From positions 11,904,001 through 11,968,000 of the forward strand of contig OZ234504.1 of the NCBI GenBank assembly GCA_965153455.1: a stretch of DNA of 64,000 bases, given 5' to 3'. Source of the stretch: Sphagnum compactum (taxonomy: Eukaryota; Bryophyta; Sphagnopsida; Sphagnales). Under the pieces are notes generated by a model. The model was given only the letters and a program-made list of their open reading frames with translations. It ran no database searches and was not told the DNA's origin. Position 1 is the first letter of the stretch. Every line of letters begins with the position of its first letter. A program made the translations under genes and the position numbers. This document shows, in pieces, positions 13,100 to 43,509 of this stretch.

Positions 13100-14470
13100 T
13101 GTTGATTTAGGGTTTGCTAGATTATCAACCGCTATGGTGTTTGATGAATGCAGAAGCCAGATCGATTTTAGGTTGGTTTTTTCTCTCTACTAGGGGTGTG
13201 TTGTGTGTTGTGTGTGAGGGTATTATGTATGTGTGTCTTTGTGCAAGAGGAAAAAGAAAGTTGTGGGTTGTGGGTTCTGCATTTTTGGGAAGCATTTTTA
13301 CGCTTGCAAGTTTTTTTGGGTTTTGAGAAATTTTGCTTCTTCTCTCAAGTCGTTTGTCAAAGGACTGTTTTGAGGAGTGGATAGGATTGGGGTGCAGGGT
13401 TTTGGGCGTGGAATCGCACTGAGGAGGATTTGAACATGTCATGTGTTCAAATTGATCGGTCAAATGGCTTTGTGCATGAGTTCTGAAAGTGAAGAAGCAC
13501 TCTTGTGTGCACGATTCTTAGTTTAGGTTTTCTGGTTCTGCTGGAGGAGGTGCATTCTCCGTGCACTTTTGTTAGGTTTAGGTTTGGGGGTTTTTTCATG
13601 TTGAGGGAGGGACGTTGATTCCAGCTTTGTTGCTAAGGAAATGCAGGGTCCTTATTTCTGCACAATAAGGAAGGAAGGAGCATGGGTTTGTTGTTAGACG
13701 GAACGAAGTTGGACATTAAGGTGCGTAGCTGCAATGTGGAGTATTGACTGGTGCAAGTAAGCAAATCAGACAACAAATCCACATATGGCACTGTAAGTTT
13801 TTTTTTTGTCTCTCAACCCCATACTTCTACTCCAAAAACACAAGCTCTGCAATGATGGTCTAACCCTAGATGAACCCAAAAAATATAATCAGCACAGAAA
13901 TGCATACTACTCATGCTGCTTATGGTACTGAATCTCATTAGGTCACCATCACCATCATCATCTTCTGGAAGAAGGAAGTTCATTTATCATTCTGTGTATG
14001 TACATCAGTTTGTGGTTCATGATATCTTCTCCTGGTTGTGCTTCTTTGAGCAAGCATATTGAGGGTTCTCTAATTGGGGCTGACAGGAGAGATCACACCT
14101 GCAACCAGATGATCTCAATTGAGGTAGTGGATTACTCTTTAGGGTTTGAACTAAAAAGCAGTGTGAATTTAGGTCATTTTGGAAAATGATTCTTACATTA
14201 CCATTGTTGCTTTTGAGTGAAGAAATTGATGAATTTGTCAAACCCGTATGGCTGTTACACATTGAGTACTCCTGCCAGCTTTTTTGTTTTTTCTCTTGAT
14301 CTATGTGTGGAATAGTGTCCTTTGTACAGAAAAGAACTTTTGATGTACTGGGTTACAAGGAAAGCTTCTAGGATCCTTGGGTTAGGCTTGTTTTTAAGGC
14401 AAAGGCAATGTGGGGGGGGGGATGGGGGTAATATAACTGCAGCTCAAGAGGGACAGAGTTGTAGAAGAGA
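13100..14470 (+). promoter_or_regulatory. Probable 5' UTR and promoter-proximal region of the BEACH gene
   Basis: CACT followed by GTAAGT and a T-run at 13793 makes a good donor for a leader exon ending at 13792. An ACTGCAG acceptor at 14442 would join it to the exon holding the start codon at 14471. This would leave a 5' UTR intron of about 650 bp (13793-14442). The region is GT-rich and holds no convincing coding frame. I see no clear TATA box, and the transcription start cannot be placed. Confidence 0.35.
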
Positions 14471-33595
<19,125 letters not shown>

Positions 33596-36064
33596 AGCTG
33601 TAGTAGCTAGAGTGGGAAGCCCCCCCCTCTTGGCCACTCATGACACTAAAGGCCACCAAGGTTTGAACATTGCTTGGGGTTGAGAGGGCTGGAATTTCTG
33701 CAGCAGGACTGTACATTCACTCAGTTGTGAAGTACAGAAAACTCACTCTTCATCAGACCACTTGCCAAGGTATGAAGGATCATGTCAATACCCTTTGTGG
33801 CTACATATGCATGTTTAAGCCCTAAACCCTAAACCTGAGATATAAGAATGGTACCATTTTTTTCCTGCCATAGGAGCATGGTAACATACCACTTCTCTCT
33901 TCTTTCTTTGTTGAATATGCATAGCTTGATGTGAAGGTGCTATGTTTATGCTTGCAGCAGCTGCAGGTTGAGTCTGCAAGAAGACTTTATAAGTGTGCAG
34001 TGTGAGTGGGAAAAAACACTGGGTTCAATCCCCACTACTATTTGAGGAGCTTGGTGGCTCCCTTCCATGCTTGTGGTTAGCTTGAGATAACAAACAACAA
34101 TTTTGTATTAAATTACTCAATTTGATTGATTATACCTTTTAGGGCTTGTAGTCACCCGCCCATGAGGGAGGAGGGAGGAACTGCAACAACAAACAGGTTG
34201 GCCATTGCTCTCTTGTTGGAGTGAAGCAAAGGGAAGCTGGTGGCAAAGTCAATGCTCTCAACACTACTTTTCTTATCTGATGTAGCATTAAAATATCCAA
34301 TTAGCATTGAGCACTCACCTCGAATAAAACAGCATTCCATCTTTGAGAAGAGGGAATGATTGTCCATGTAGTTATTAGGTTTGATCAGCTTCAGTAGTTA
34401 CCAGATGGGTTTCTATTTGGCAATGAAGATCTCCATTGGGAAAGACATTTGTAGCTCCTGAGTTGATGCCTTGTCTTTTTTATTTGAACCTTTTTGTCTG
34501 TGCTGGTACTATGTCAAGTATGTCAGCTGAAAAGAAAATGATCTCATAGTAGACGTGTGAACTTTAGCTTTAGCACATTTGCCTGTGGAGATTTGTCCCC
34601 TCTTTTACTACAAGTGTTGCTGTGTTCCTTCTTTTCTACAAGTGGGGTGTTGTTGACTCTCATTTTTAAGACTAACAATCATCTGGCAGACAAGCAGGTT
34701 ACCATGCTGGAGTGTCACTCCATTGACCATGTTAGAGGAATCAGAAAATTTGCACTTTTTCTCTGAATCTATGGATTGCATTGATCGTTATTCAGAAATG
34801 CACCTTTGCAGATTTGTAAGGAACCTTGAAGAGCTAACAGAGCAGATCAGATGTGTCAATGTTGCCAAGGGTGTCTGACTGAAAAAATCCCAATAGATGT
34901 TTTTTGTTTTCATAGAAACTCTGCTACCATAAACTTGCAGCAGATCTGATGACAGTCTAGTCAGATGTCAAGTAGGCAAAGGTTTTGTTCTTTGAAAATC
35001 TGATTAGGTGTGCAAAAGATGAGATTGATGATCTCCTATCCTAACATCAGTAAGGACAAGAGATCTTTAGAGTACTCAGAGTCTGAATGGGTGAGAGAGC
35101 TTGTTCTGACTTGATAGCAGGAAGCAAGAGATCTTAAGAGGATTGAGAGTCCAATTGGGTGAGTGAGCTTGTTCTGTCTGACTTGAAAGCAGGATGCAAG
35201 AGATATTAGAAGTCTGAATGGGTGAGAATTTTCTCTGTCTGACTTGAAAAGCCAGGATGTGCTCTTCATAGAACGGTGATGCCTATTGAAGCTAGGACAA
35301 GAAATTTCTGCACAGTACAAGTTCAGATTCTGATTTGGTGAGAAATAAGTCTGTGATTCAGAAGCCTGATCTGTTTTGGAGTAGATAAGAAGAAGCATGA
35401 TCAATCTTGTGTGGGTCTTCTTGCACATTCAATGGTGATTGCTTGAGCAGCAACAGCAAACAAGCAAAACAGTTTTAGGTTAGAGAAAGCAATTGATGCT
35501 GTCTTCAGTTAGAATTGACTCTGTTGGCAAAGAGCCAAGAAGATTGAATCTTTCTTTACATTTGAGCTTTGAAGATCATAAGAAACTGGGAAAAATCTAG
35601 TACTCAAGTGCCGCAGATTTTCTACACCTGGAGCAACATGGGACTGAAATTCTGAGTCTGAGGAACTTGTGCAGCTCATGCAGCTTGAAAGCAAGCACTG
35701 CAGGAGCTTCAAAGATGCACATGATCATGTGAACTACTGATATTTACACAAAAGCTCTAAAACGAATGTCCAGATGGTGGGAAGCAGTGAAGTCCATCAT
35801 TTGCAGAAGGTTGGAGAAAGAAAACAAAGTTGTGGTGGGAAGAAGTTCCAAGTGCAAAAAAATTGTAGGTGTTCAGTTGATGGTCCCTGTGCACTTGGCT
35901 TGGTTTGTGAAGCTCTTCAGCTGTTGAGAAGGTCATTGTGCTCTTGCCTTAGTTCATGAAGCTCTTCAGGTGTTGAGATGGTCTTTGTGCACTTGGCTTG
36001 CTCTATGAAGCTCTTCAGGTGTTGAAATTGTTGTGCACTTGGCTTCCCAGTGATGCTCTTAGCT
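33596..36064. other. Intergenic region between the BEACH and PADRE genes
   Basis: Holds the 3' flank of the BEACH gene, including a possible alternative last exon near 33958-34010, and the downstream flank of the opposite-strand PADRE gene. An AATAAA at 34323 is a possible poly(A) signal, but it is 730 bp from the stop. Two local tandem repeats lie at 35.05-35.26 and 35.89-36.11 kb. No coding frame here is convincing. Confidence 0.5.
35054..35260 (+). repeat. About 70-bp tandem repeat, three copies
   Basis: The motif AAGAGAT(C/A)TT followed by AGTCTGAATGGGTGAG and TTCTGTCTGACTTGA recurs at about 35056, 35126 and 35195. Copies differ by small indels. Confidence 0.75.
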
Positions 36065-36110
36065 TCAGGTATTGAGATGGTCGTGCACTTGGCTTCGTGA
36101 AGCTCTTCTT
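35889..36110 (+). repeat. About 49-bp tandem repeat overlapping the PADRE stop codon
   Basis: GTGCACTTGGCTT with GTGAAGCTCTTCAGGTGTTG and GAGATGGTC recurs at about 35889, 35938, 35987, 36032 and 36083. The array covers the end of the PADRE reading frame, so the last 13-15 residues and the stop (36065-36067) are written by repeat units. Confidence 0.85.
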
Positions 36111-36967
36111 CCCCTCACAAAGTTCTGGAATCTCCTCCTAGACAAAGCTCCCACTTCTTGGATGGTTTCTAATCTGGGTTTCCAGGAACTGGTCCTGGTC
36201 AAGCTTGGTTGACCTCCTCCTCGAGCTCCAGCATTAGGTCCAGCATTCATGTACATGCTCCTTAAGTCTGGTGTCGAGAAGCTCACAATTGGCTCCTCCT
36301 CTTCCTCCTGCTGCTGCTGCTCCTCCTCCTCATCTTGTTTGGTCCAATCCTGGCCAGCAGATTGTGGCACGACACAGATATCATCTCTGGTGATTCTCAA
36401 CCCAGTTAAAGGATGTACTAGCTGATTGCACCCGTCTTGAAGCTCTTGAGCTGAAACCTCAATTCTCCCATTCTTTTGCTGGATCTCCAAGCGGTTGATG
36501 AAAAGCTCACCAAGCTGCTGTGTACTGGCAGCAGCTTGGAGCTTGCTGAGCTTGGCCTGCTGCTGCAGGACGGTACTACAGCTACCATTGGACTGCTGCA
36601 TGAGCTTTTTTTGTGCAGCAGCAGCACGCTGTTGTTGCTGATGGAGTTGCTGCTGCAGAGGGCCTTGGAACTTGGAAGCCGGAAGAAGATAGTAGAGACA
36701 ACCTAGCTCTAGCTGGACATCAGCTGGCAACGCAGCTTTCATTTGCAGCTGCTGCTTGGACTTGGCTTGCTGCTGGTGCTGCATAGCGCTGGAATGACAG
36801 ACCAAGTGTTGTGGGTACTCCATCATCAGCTCTGCTACTGTGATGGGTTCCTTGAATTCTGCCACGCTCCCATCCATCATCATCACTTTGACACTCACCA
36901 TCGACTGCTGCATCGATGCTGCTGCTCTCGCCCGCTTGCTAGTTCTCTTCACAATTGCATTCCCCAT
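36065..36967 (-). CDS. PADRE (DUF4228) domain protein with poly-Q inserts, 300 aa
   Basis: Single-exon gene for a plant PADRE-family protein. Relatives are often induced by pathogens or stress, but their biochemical role is not settled. The N-terminus MGNAIVK has Gly2, as in N-myristoylated family members. The PADRE signature follows: VSVKVMMMDGSVAEFKEP, ITVAELMMEYPQHLVCHSSA, ADVQLELGCLYYLLPASK. The C-terminal family motif appears as FSTPDLRSMYMN and SWKPRLETIQEVG. The protein is longer than many family members because of Gln-rich inserts at about residues 64-75 and 104-160 and a Glu/Gln run at about 213-224. The final residues (RASRSQVHDHLNT) come from a tandem repeat rather than the usual conserved end. 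No intron is needed. It lies tail-to-tail with the BEACH gene. Confidence 0.88.
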   Translation of the reverse strand: MGNAIVKRTSKRARAAASMQQSMVSVKVMMMDGSVAEFKEPITVAELMMEYPQHLVCHSSAMQHQQQAKSKQQLQMKAALPADVQLELGCLYYLLPASKFQGPLQQQLHQQQQRAAAAQKKLMQQSNGSCSTVLQQQAKLSKLQAAASTQQLGELFINRLEIQQKNGRIEVSAQELQDGCNQLVHPLTGLRITRDDICVVPQSAGQDWTKQDEEEEQQQQEEEEEPIVSFSTPDLRSMYMNAGPNAGARGGGQPSLTRTSSWKPRLETIQEVGALSRRRFQNFVRGRRASRSQVHDHLNT

Positions 36968-37126
36968 TTTCTCCCAACTCCCAACTCGTGATCAACTCGC
37001 AAATCCCACCACCCCCAGTGCGACTGCTGACCTTATTTTCCTTCAAGCTTCTTCAACTAGCTACCAACTCTGCAGCAACGTCTTGCAAACTCCAGAGCTT
37101 TGCGAATCTACTTGTGCACAAGTAGT

Positions 37127-37138
37127 GGATATATAACA
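37127..37138 (-). promoter_or_regulatory. Possible TATA box of the PADRE gene
   Basis: On the minus strand the sequence reads GTTATATATCC about 160 bp upstream of the start codon at 36967. This spacing fits a TATA box with a leader of about 130 nt. No other AT-only hexamer lies between it and the start codon. Confidence 0.4.
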
Positions 37139-37611
37139 AGTTTGCAAGTCTGGTGGGCGCTGCTGCTTCTTCCCCAGCGCATTGGTCAGCAAGTCTAGTG
37201 TCTCGGCGACGCGGACTTCCTCGACGAGCCTCTCTGCTCTCTGCAGACGCGGTCTGCCGCCGCCGCCGCCGCACCCGCCTGTAATTCCATCCCAAACAAA
37301 AGTCCAATTTTGTCTCAACCGAGTTGCACCCACGCGAGGAAGATTTCTCGAGACTTGGCGAAAACAAAAAAAAAGTGGTATACAATCAGAGACGATGATA
37401 TTCACTTCCGACTCGAGACACCTCGCGGGGATCAAGCAAGCAAGCCCTGGATAGGTAAACAAAACAAAACAAGTTGAAGCTGGACGAACAGTTTGCACAG
37501 CAACCGACAAGCACATGAGCTGCTGGTACTAGTACTACAACAACTACCTAGCAGCAGAAGCAGCAGCAGAAGCAGCAAGCAGCGGCTTGCTGCAGGGAGA
37601 TGGGGAGGGAC

Positions 37612-37656
37612 CTCCTCCTCCTCCTCCTCCTCCTCCTCCTCCTCCTCCTCCTCCTC
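37612..37656 (+). repeat. (CTC)15 microsatellite
   Basis: Fifteen uninterrupted CTC units upstream of the PADRE gene, which read GAG on the gene's own strand. Confidence 0.95.
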
Positions 37657-37991
37657 GCTCTCCTGGGTACACTAGCTAGAGAGAGAAGTAACACTAGCAG
37701 TAGCAGCAGCAAGGGACAAACAATTGAGCACTATAACTATCTAGATCATGATCGAGTTCGACTGCCACACAGTAGCTGCTGGTGCTGCACATGATCATGA
37801 TCATCAAAAGCAAGCTAAAACGAAGAAAATTTCACAGTAATATGTTTTGCACCGCATGAAGATCATCATCATTTGCACGTCCCTCTGCAACAACAACCCA
37901 CCAAGCCAAACCAAACCAAGCCGCTGTTAAAGAACCCACTAAGGGAAAAAGGGTAGGAAGGTACAAACACAGAGATAGACACACACACAGG

Positions 37992-38023
<32 letters not shown>

Positions 38024-38359
38024 AAGGAAGAAACTTGGAAGGAAGAAAGAATTTAGAAAGAAGAAGAAGAAGAAAAAAAAAGTGGTTGACGAAACAACAA
38101 CATAAGCAATATAGAGTTTTGTTTGGAAAATGCATGCAGCAGCCAGGTCCGTGCAGCTGCTCTAGTGGGTGATTTGCTTAGAAGCTGGATACAGCAGTAT
38201 TAGAAGAAGCATCCAGGAGGAGGAGGGAGCAGCAGCAGCAGCAAGACACTAACTTACTTACAATGGGTGCTGCTGCAGCAATGGGACTAAGTCACACTCA
38301 TCACTTTCTTCTGCAGCACCACGACATTAACAACAACAACAACAAACAACTCCTCTGCC

Positions 38360-38363
<4 letters not shown>

Positions 38364-38398
<35 letters not shown>
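38364..38398 (+). repeat. (CT)n microsatellite
   Basis: About 17 CT units, followed 55 bp later by a (CTAC)n tract at 38450-38487. Confidence 0.95.
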
Positions 38399-38401
<3 letters not shown>

Positions 38402-38919
38402 ATCACGAACACCGTGTTTTTGTTGGTAAACTTTAAATGCCCTTGACCTTACCTACCTACCTACCTACATACCTACCTACCTGTTCCTACCTGGTACCTA
38501 CCACTGGTTCTGGTACCCACAAGAGGAGGGGGGGGGGGGAATTTGGGGGGATGCCAAAATAGGTACTGAAAAGAGGAAAAAGGGAAGCGAGGACAATTTA
38601 ATTTTACCCACCTGCACCCACAACAACACTATCTCCTAGTGTCCATTCCACAATTATTATTATTATTTATTTATTTTTATTTTTTAAAATTATGACATAA
38701 GATTTTTTATGGGTTTTCATGGGTTTTTATTCTTTTCACTCAATTCCATTCCAGACACACAAGTCCATAGAGAAAGTCCAGAGATGAGTGTAATGATAAC
38801 TAATGAAATGAAAAAGCAGCCTAAACCCCAGCTCCTCCTCCTCCTCCTCCTCCTCCTCCCTTCCAAGTTTCTCACCCCATCTTCTTCTTCCTCCAGTCCC
38901 CCCGGTCTCGTCAAGTCGA

Positions 38920-39260
38920 TATGTCTGTCCCCTACGGAATAGTCAATCCCCTGGCCATTCTGTTGGGTAAGGTGCCACCAGCAAACCCATCATAATGGGC
39001 GAAGACTAGGCTCGACATGCACCCAACAGAATGGGTAACAAGCAAGCGGTGAGACTATTCCATTATGCACACTATGGAATGGTCAAGTCCTTGCCCATTA
39101 TGTCGGGTAAGATGTCAATGAGCCCATTAGGGTAAAAGGCTAAACAACGCACCATAACAACCTCGGAGAGAGAGAATTCTTAAGCTCCACCCTCTGTGCT
39201 CACACAGTAATTCCCTGATATCTGTCCTTACCCTATACCAACAGAATGGTTAACTTGGGA
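38920..39260. repeat. Unclassified short repeat with direct and inverted parts
   Basis: GGAATAGTCAATCCCCTGGC and the following ATTCTGTTGGGTAAGGTG recur about 145 bp later as GGAATGGTCAAGTCCTTGCC and ATTATGTCGGGTAAGATG. Between them ACCCAACAGAATGGGT is the inverse of the first CATTCTGTTGGGT. A further CCAACAGAATGGTTAA lies at about 39238. This mix suggests a decayed transposable-element cluster. Confidence 0.5.
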
Positions 39261-40374
39261 CAAGACCATCATCATCCATGACTTTAAGGTCTGAGGGTGG
39301 TGGCAAATTGAGCAATTTAAAAGAAAGATTCATGTTCAATGGACATGTTACGGTCATGATCGATTGATTCACAGATGAATGATCGTCACCTGAAGATTAT
39401 GTCATCATGTAATGTAGTCAAGAAAATTGCATGATAATAATCTGCCACACCAGACCCCTTAATGGATGGATAAAACTGCTGGATGGATATATGCAGGATC
39501 AATCGTAGCTCATGTCCTAAAACCCAGAATCAATTGATCCGAGATTCTTCAAGGAATGGATGCTTTTCAAGAAGTTCAAGAAAGAGGAGGATGGAGGAAA
39601 ACCAAAAACAAAAAACAAAAAACAAAACCCTAGAAAAGATCAAAAAATCCACAATCCTAATGCCTTCCATACTCAAGAGTATGGGACTCTCTTTTGGAGT
39701 CTGATGTCCCCATGGAGTCAGTGCAGTGTGGACTCTCAGTTTAAAGGGAGTTATGCCATAATTTTCTCCATACTTTCAAAGTCAAGATATTATGATGAGC
39801 TCCAAAGTAAAGGCATTTTAATAGAGAGTAATGGTCCAAGTTGCTTGAGAGTGCCTGTGAATTTGGTAATACTCTATTAGGGTTAAGTTTGTAACTAATG
39901 TGATATCTATTGGGGTTGGGGGGGCAGGGGAGGGGTTTTGGGTACTTGATTTCTTCCCCTTCCCGAAGCGATCCACCCTCTTTGGATTGGGTATACTTGT
40001 GTTGTCATTCGCCTTGTACTTTTGATGGATGGGTTCCATCCTTGATTTTTATTTACTGGGTTTTTTTTACTTCGGAGGATTCTTCGTTTGCCAAAACTTG
40101 GGTCCTTCCATCTTGTACCTTTCTTTCCCCCTTTGTTTTGTTGGGTGCTTTGTTTTATTGATGATTGCCAGGTTTTCATCATATTGGTTGTTGATTGTAG
40201 GTGCACAAATTTTTTTGATATGGTGCAATATCTAACACCTGCTCAACACTCATAAAAAAAAACCCTAACAAAAAAAAAAACAAATTATTGCCTTCATTCA
40301 TTATTAAAAAAACTCATCCTTAGACTAAATCCGAGTATCAAAGTCCAAATCTATTAGGTTAAACACAGTCACTA

Positions 40375-40592
40375 AAGGTGCATTCACACTTGGTGTTAAG
40401 AACTCTAGCATTAAGTTCCCTAACACCAAGCTCATCATTTAGAACCCAAAATCTATTTACCACAACGATTTTATGTTAAGTTAACATTTATTTAATATTT
40501 TAAAAATCACCCATTTAACATCGGGTGCCACCTAAGATGCCACCTAGATTTTCACATAACACTGACTTAACATTAGGTGTGAATGCACCTTA
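40375..40592. mobile_element. MITE-like element, copy A
   Basis: About 218 bp bounded by terminal inverted repeats: GGTGCATTCACACTTGGTGT on the left, and GGTGCATTCACACCTAATGT when the right end is read in reverse. No coding capacity. A second copy with the same ends lies at 43296. I could not define a target-site duplication, so the superfamily is not assigned. The internal TTAACATT motif is repeated. Confidence 0.85.
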
Positions 40593-40749
40593 GGAGGTAG
40601 CAGTGTAGGTAAGGTACCCCCTCTTCCCTAGGCATTACAAGGTCATGTAATTGACCAGCACCCACACTAGTACCTTGACCTTTTGAAGTGAGAGCTCACA
40701 AAATCAAATAATGGTCATTAGGGTTTAGGGTTATATTAGGGTAATAATG

Positions 40750-41232
40750 TTTGTTTTTTTATTCATTGAAATTTTGGAAGCAATTAAGGTGCATAAACAT
40801 TAAATCAAATAAACAAATGGGGATTAAATCCTTGATTTAAGTATTTAAGGGAGAAGTTTTTATTGGAAACTAGCTTAATCTCAAAGAAAACAAACATGTT
40901 AATCTCTTGAAATAATCTTAACATATTCAAATGAAATAGCACATATTTACATTTGTATGAAATTGAAAAGACATTAAGATTTATTTTTTAAATTGAAAGG
41001 ACAGAAAGATTTCAAAAGACATTGAAAAAAATAAAAAAGATTTTTTGAGGATCCATAGAGACATTTTGAAACATTACAACTTGCAAAATGTTTATTTTTT
41101 AAAAAAAAATTAATTTGAAATCAACCTCTAATAAAATTGCAGTTTGGAATTGTCTTTTTGTATGATCTACGAGTATAGCCCATCCTACCTAAACCAGTTC
41201 CAATGAAATCATCATCACTAGAATTAACTTGA
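40750..41232 (+). repeat. Segmental duplication, copy 1
   Basis: About 480 bp repeated in direct orientation at 41388-41920. Shared landmarks: ATTCATTGAAATTTTG, GGGGATTAAATCCTTGATTT, AACTAGCTTAATCTCA, GACATTTTGAAA, ATGAAATCATC with a final GGAATCAC/AGAATTAAC. It contains no coding frame. Confidence 0.8.
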
Positions 41233-41387
41233 GCTCCGCACTACTACACATTACCAGTGACAATGAAAAGACACAAAAAAAAGGGGGGGTTTACATTTGA
41301 AATTTTTATTATTTTCAGATATATATAAGATTCAAATTATACAAAATATCATCCAATTATCATCCAAAGGGAGATTTAATCAGTCAC

Positions 41388-41920
41388 CCTTGTTTTTAAT
41401 TCATTGAAATTTTGAAAGCAATTAGAGTAGATAAACATTTATTTAATCAGCTAAGCAAGTGGGGATTAAATCCTTGATTTAGGTATTTAAGGGAGAATTT
41501 TCTATTGTAAACTAGCTTAATCTCATATAATATATATATATATATGAACCTTTTGAAATAATCTCAACATATTCAAATGAAATAACACATATTTATTTAC
41601 AGTTGTATAAAACTACATGTAAACATGTGTATGAAATTGGGAAAGACACAAAAATTCAAAAAAAAAATTTGAAAAAGACATAAAAATTTCAAAAGACATT
41701 AAAAAAATTAAAGAGATTTGTTTCTCTTTCAATATCTTAGGATCCATAAAGACATTTTGAAAAATTACAACTTGTAAAATGTTTATTTTTTTAAGATTTT
41801 GGCTTGAGATCAATCTTTAATAAATTTGCAATTTGAAATTATCGTTTTGTACAACCTAAGACTATAGGCCATCCCACCTAAATCAGCTCCCGATGAAATC
41901 ATCGTCACTGGAATCACATA
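41388..41920 (+). repeat. Segmental duplication, copy 2
   Basis: Second copy, slightly longer than the first because of a (TA)n insertion near 41528-41545 and extra A-rich sequence. Identity is roughly 75-80 percent by eye. Confidence 0.8.
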
Positions 41921-42839
41921 TCAAAATTGGTTATTTGAAAAAATTTGAGAACTAAAGAAATTGAGATTTTTGTTGGTGACTCTCTAATTTTGAAATCATT
42001 TAAAAAACTGATACCAACAGCTTTTTTATAATTGCACAAATATTAATTATGAGAATACAATTACAATTATAATTTATTTGAATATAATGATTTTTATGTA
42101 AATAAGTTTTCAAATGGACAAGACTAGCTCAGGTCCTCAGAGTGCAAGACTGCATTGGATTGAGGAAGATTAAAATTCATGCAATTTAGGGGGGCGCGAA
42201 CGGCCAGTTCCCGCAGCATAATAATAGGGCATCAAACGCGTAACTAGGAATGAAAATGTTACAAAATGGAAGAATTGGGACCCAAACTAGTCCTTCCAGC
42301 CAATTTTGGTGGTAAACTGAGTTTCATCCTGTCTTTCCTATTTCCCTGAGCACCTCTAATACTGCTGCTACATATATTTTCACTGCTCCTATACGTACAA
42401 CTACTATAATAACTACTCTTAAACCTATACGTACAACTACTATAATTACTCTTCAACCTTGTGCATTAGATGTCGAGTTTCAGCATTTCATACTCAGATT
42501 TGATAAAAGATGTGTTCTTTACTTTGCAGATACTACCACTGATGGAGGGGATAGGGGGGGGGGTGAAAGCGGAGAGGACAGGGGGGGTGAAAGAGAGGGT
42601 GACTTTACAGATAACTCTTTAGCTAAGATGATGTTATGTGTTGAAGAGTACCAGGGAGCAGGAGCATATACTTCCAGCACACAACACTGACTGATGTATT
42701 TAATAGATTCTCTGGGAGCACTCAATATGTACCCAACTCTTTTGTTTGATACATTAAGTCTTTACTCTCTTTGATATATGATATATGTATATATATATAT
42801 CACCATCCTAAAAGAGGTATTCAAAAGAGATACTTATTA

Positions 42840-42890
42840 CATAGATGATGATGATGATGATGATGATGGGGGGAGGGGGGGGGAGAGGAG
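42840..42890 (+). repeat. (GAT)n and adjoining G-rich purine tract
   Basis: About eight GAT units followed by GGGGGGAGGGGGGGGAGAGG. A related G/A tract lies at 42546-42598. The (GAT)n explains the poly-Asp frame seen here, which is not a gene. Confidence 0.9.
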
Positions 42891-43295
42891 TCGAGAGTAC
42901 CAGGGACTTGGAGGGTTTGTTTTCCTTAAATTTTGTGATATTGAAATTTTTGCAAGAAATTTAAAAAAAAATTGTGCTTATTTTCTTACACTATGTAGGA
43001 AAAAGAAAACCCATTCTTTTTTTTAAATGAAAAGAAAAATTAGAAGAAAAAACCCTGATTGGTAGAGAGCCCTGGAAACCAGCTGCTTTTGTATGGATGC
43101 CAATTCTCTTGCAGAGAGAGGGGGTATTAGTTCAGGCCAAAAATGATGACAACCTAAACCAGTATTAGGAATAGAATTTGCATGCAGACGATGATATAGT
43201 TGAACATGCCCATGAGAGAGAGGGCTCATCTTTTTTCCTTTGAGAGGAGGAGAGGGAGAAGGAGAGGGGTGGGCATAGAATTTTGTTTTGTACTT

Positions 43296-43509
43296 AAGGT
43301 GCATTCACACTTGGTGTTAAGGACTCTAGTATTAAGTTGCCTAACACCCAAGCTCATCATTTAGAACCTAAACTTGTTTGACACAAAGATTTTATGTTAA
43401 GTTAACATTCACTTAACATTAAAGAATCGCCCATTTAACATTGGGTACCACCTAAGATGCCACCTAGATTTTCACTTAACACTCACTTAACATTAGGTGT
43501 GAATGCACC
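43296..43509. mobile_element. MITE-like element, copy B
   Basis: About 214 bp in the same orientation as copy A and similar along its whole length (TAAGTT, CATCATTTAGAACC, GATTTTATGTTAAGTTAACA, CCACCTAAGATGCCACCTAG). The terminal inverted repeats are intact. Flanks differ from copy A, so these are separate insertions rather than a local duplication. Confidence 0.85.

Larger units (their letters stand above)
37139..38900. other. Upstream region of the PADRE gene, rich in simple repeats
   Basis: Contains (CTC)15 at 37612-37656, GACA units near 38000-38023, (CT)n at 38364-38398, CTAC units at 38450-38487, a G-run near 38528-38539 and (CTC)n near 38836-38860, plus many CAGCAG clusters. Several open frames here exist only because the repeats lack stops, and I do not call them genes. 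Polypyrimidine (CT)n tracts are common in plant promoters and leaders. Confidence 0.6.

Noticed and set aside
13125-13463. 112-codon minus-strand open frame upstream of the BEACH gene
   Set aside because: It is antisense to the GT-rich leader region, has no motif, and its openness follows from the skewed base composition.
33960-34045. B-box-like GGGTTCAATCCCC at about 34022, possible tRNA or SINE
   Set aside because: No A box at the right distance and no cloverleaf can be drawn.
37061-37516. 151-codon minus-strand open frame upstream of the PADRE gene
   Set aside because: No motif, low-complexity Gly and Arg runs, and it overlaps the TATA candidate and probable leader of the PADRE gene.
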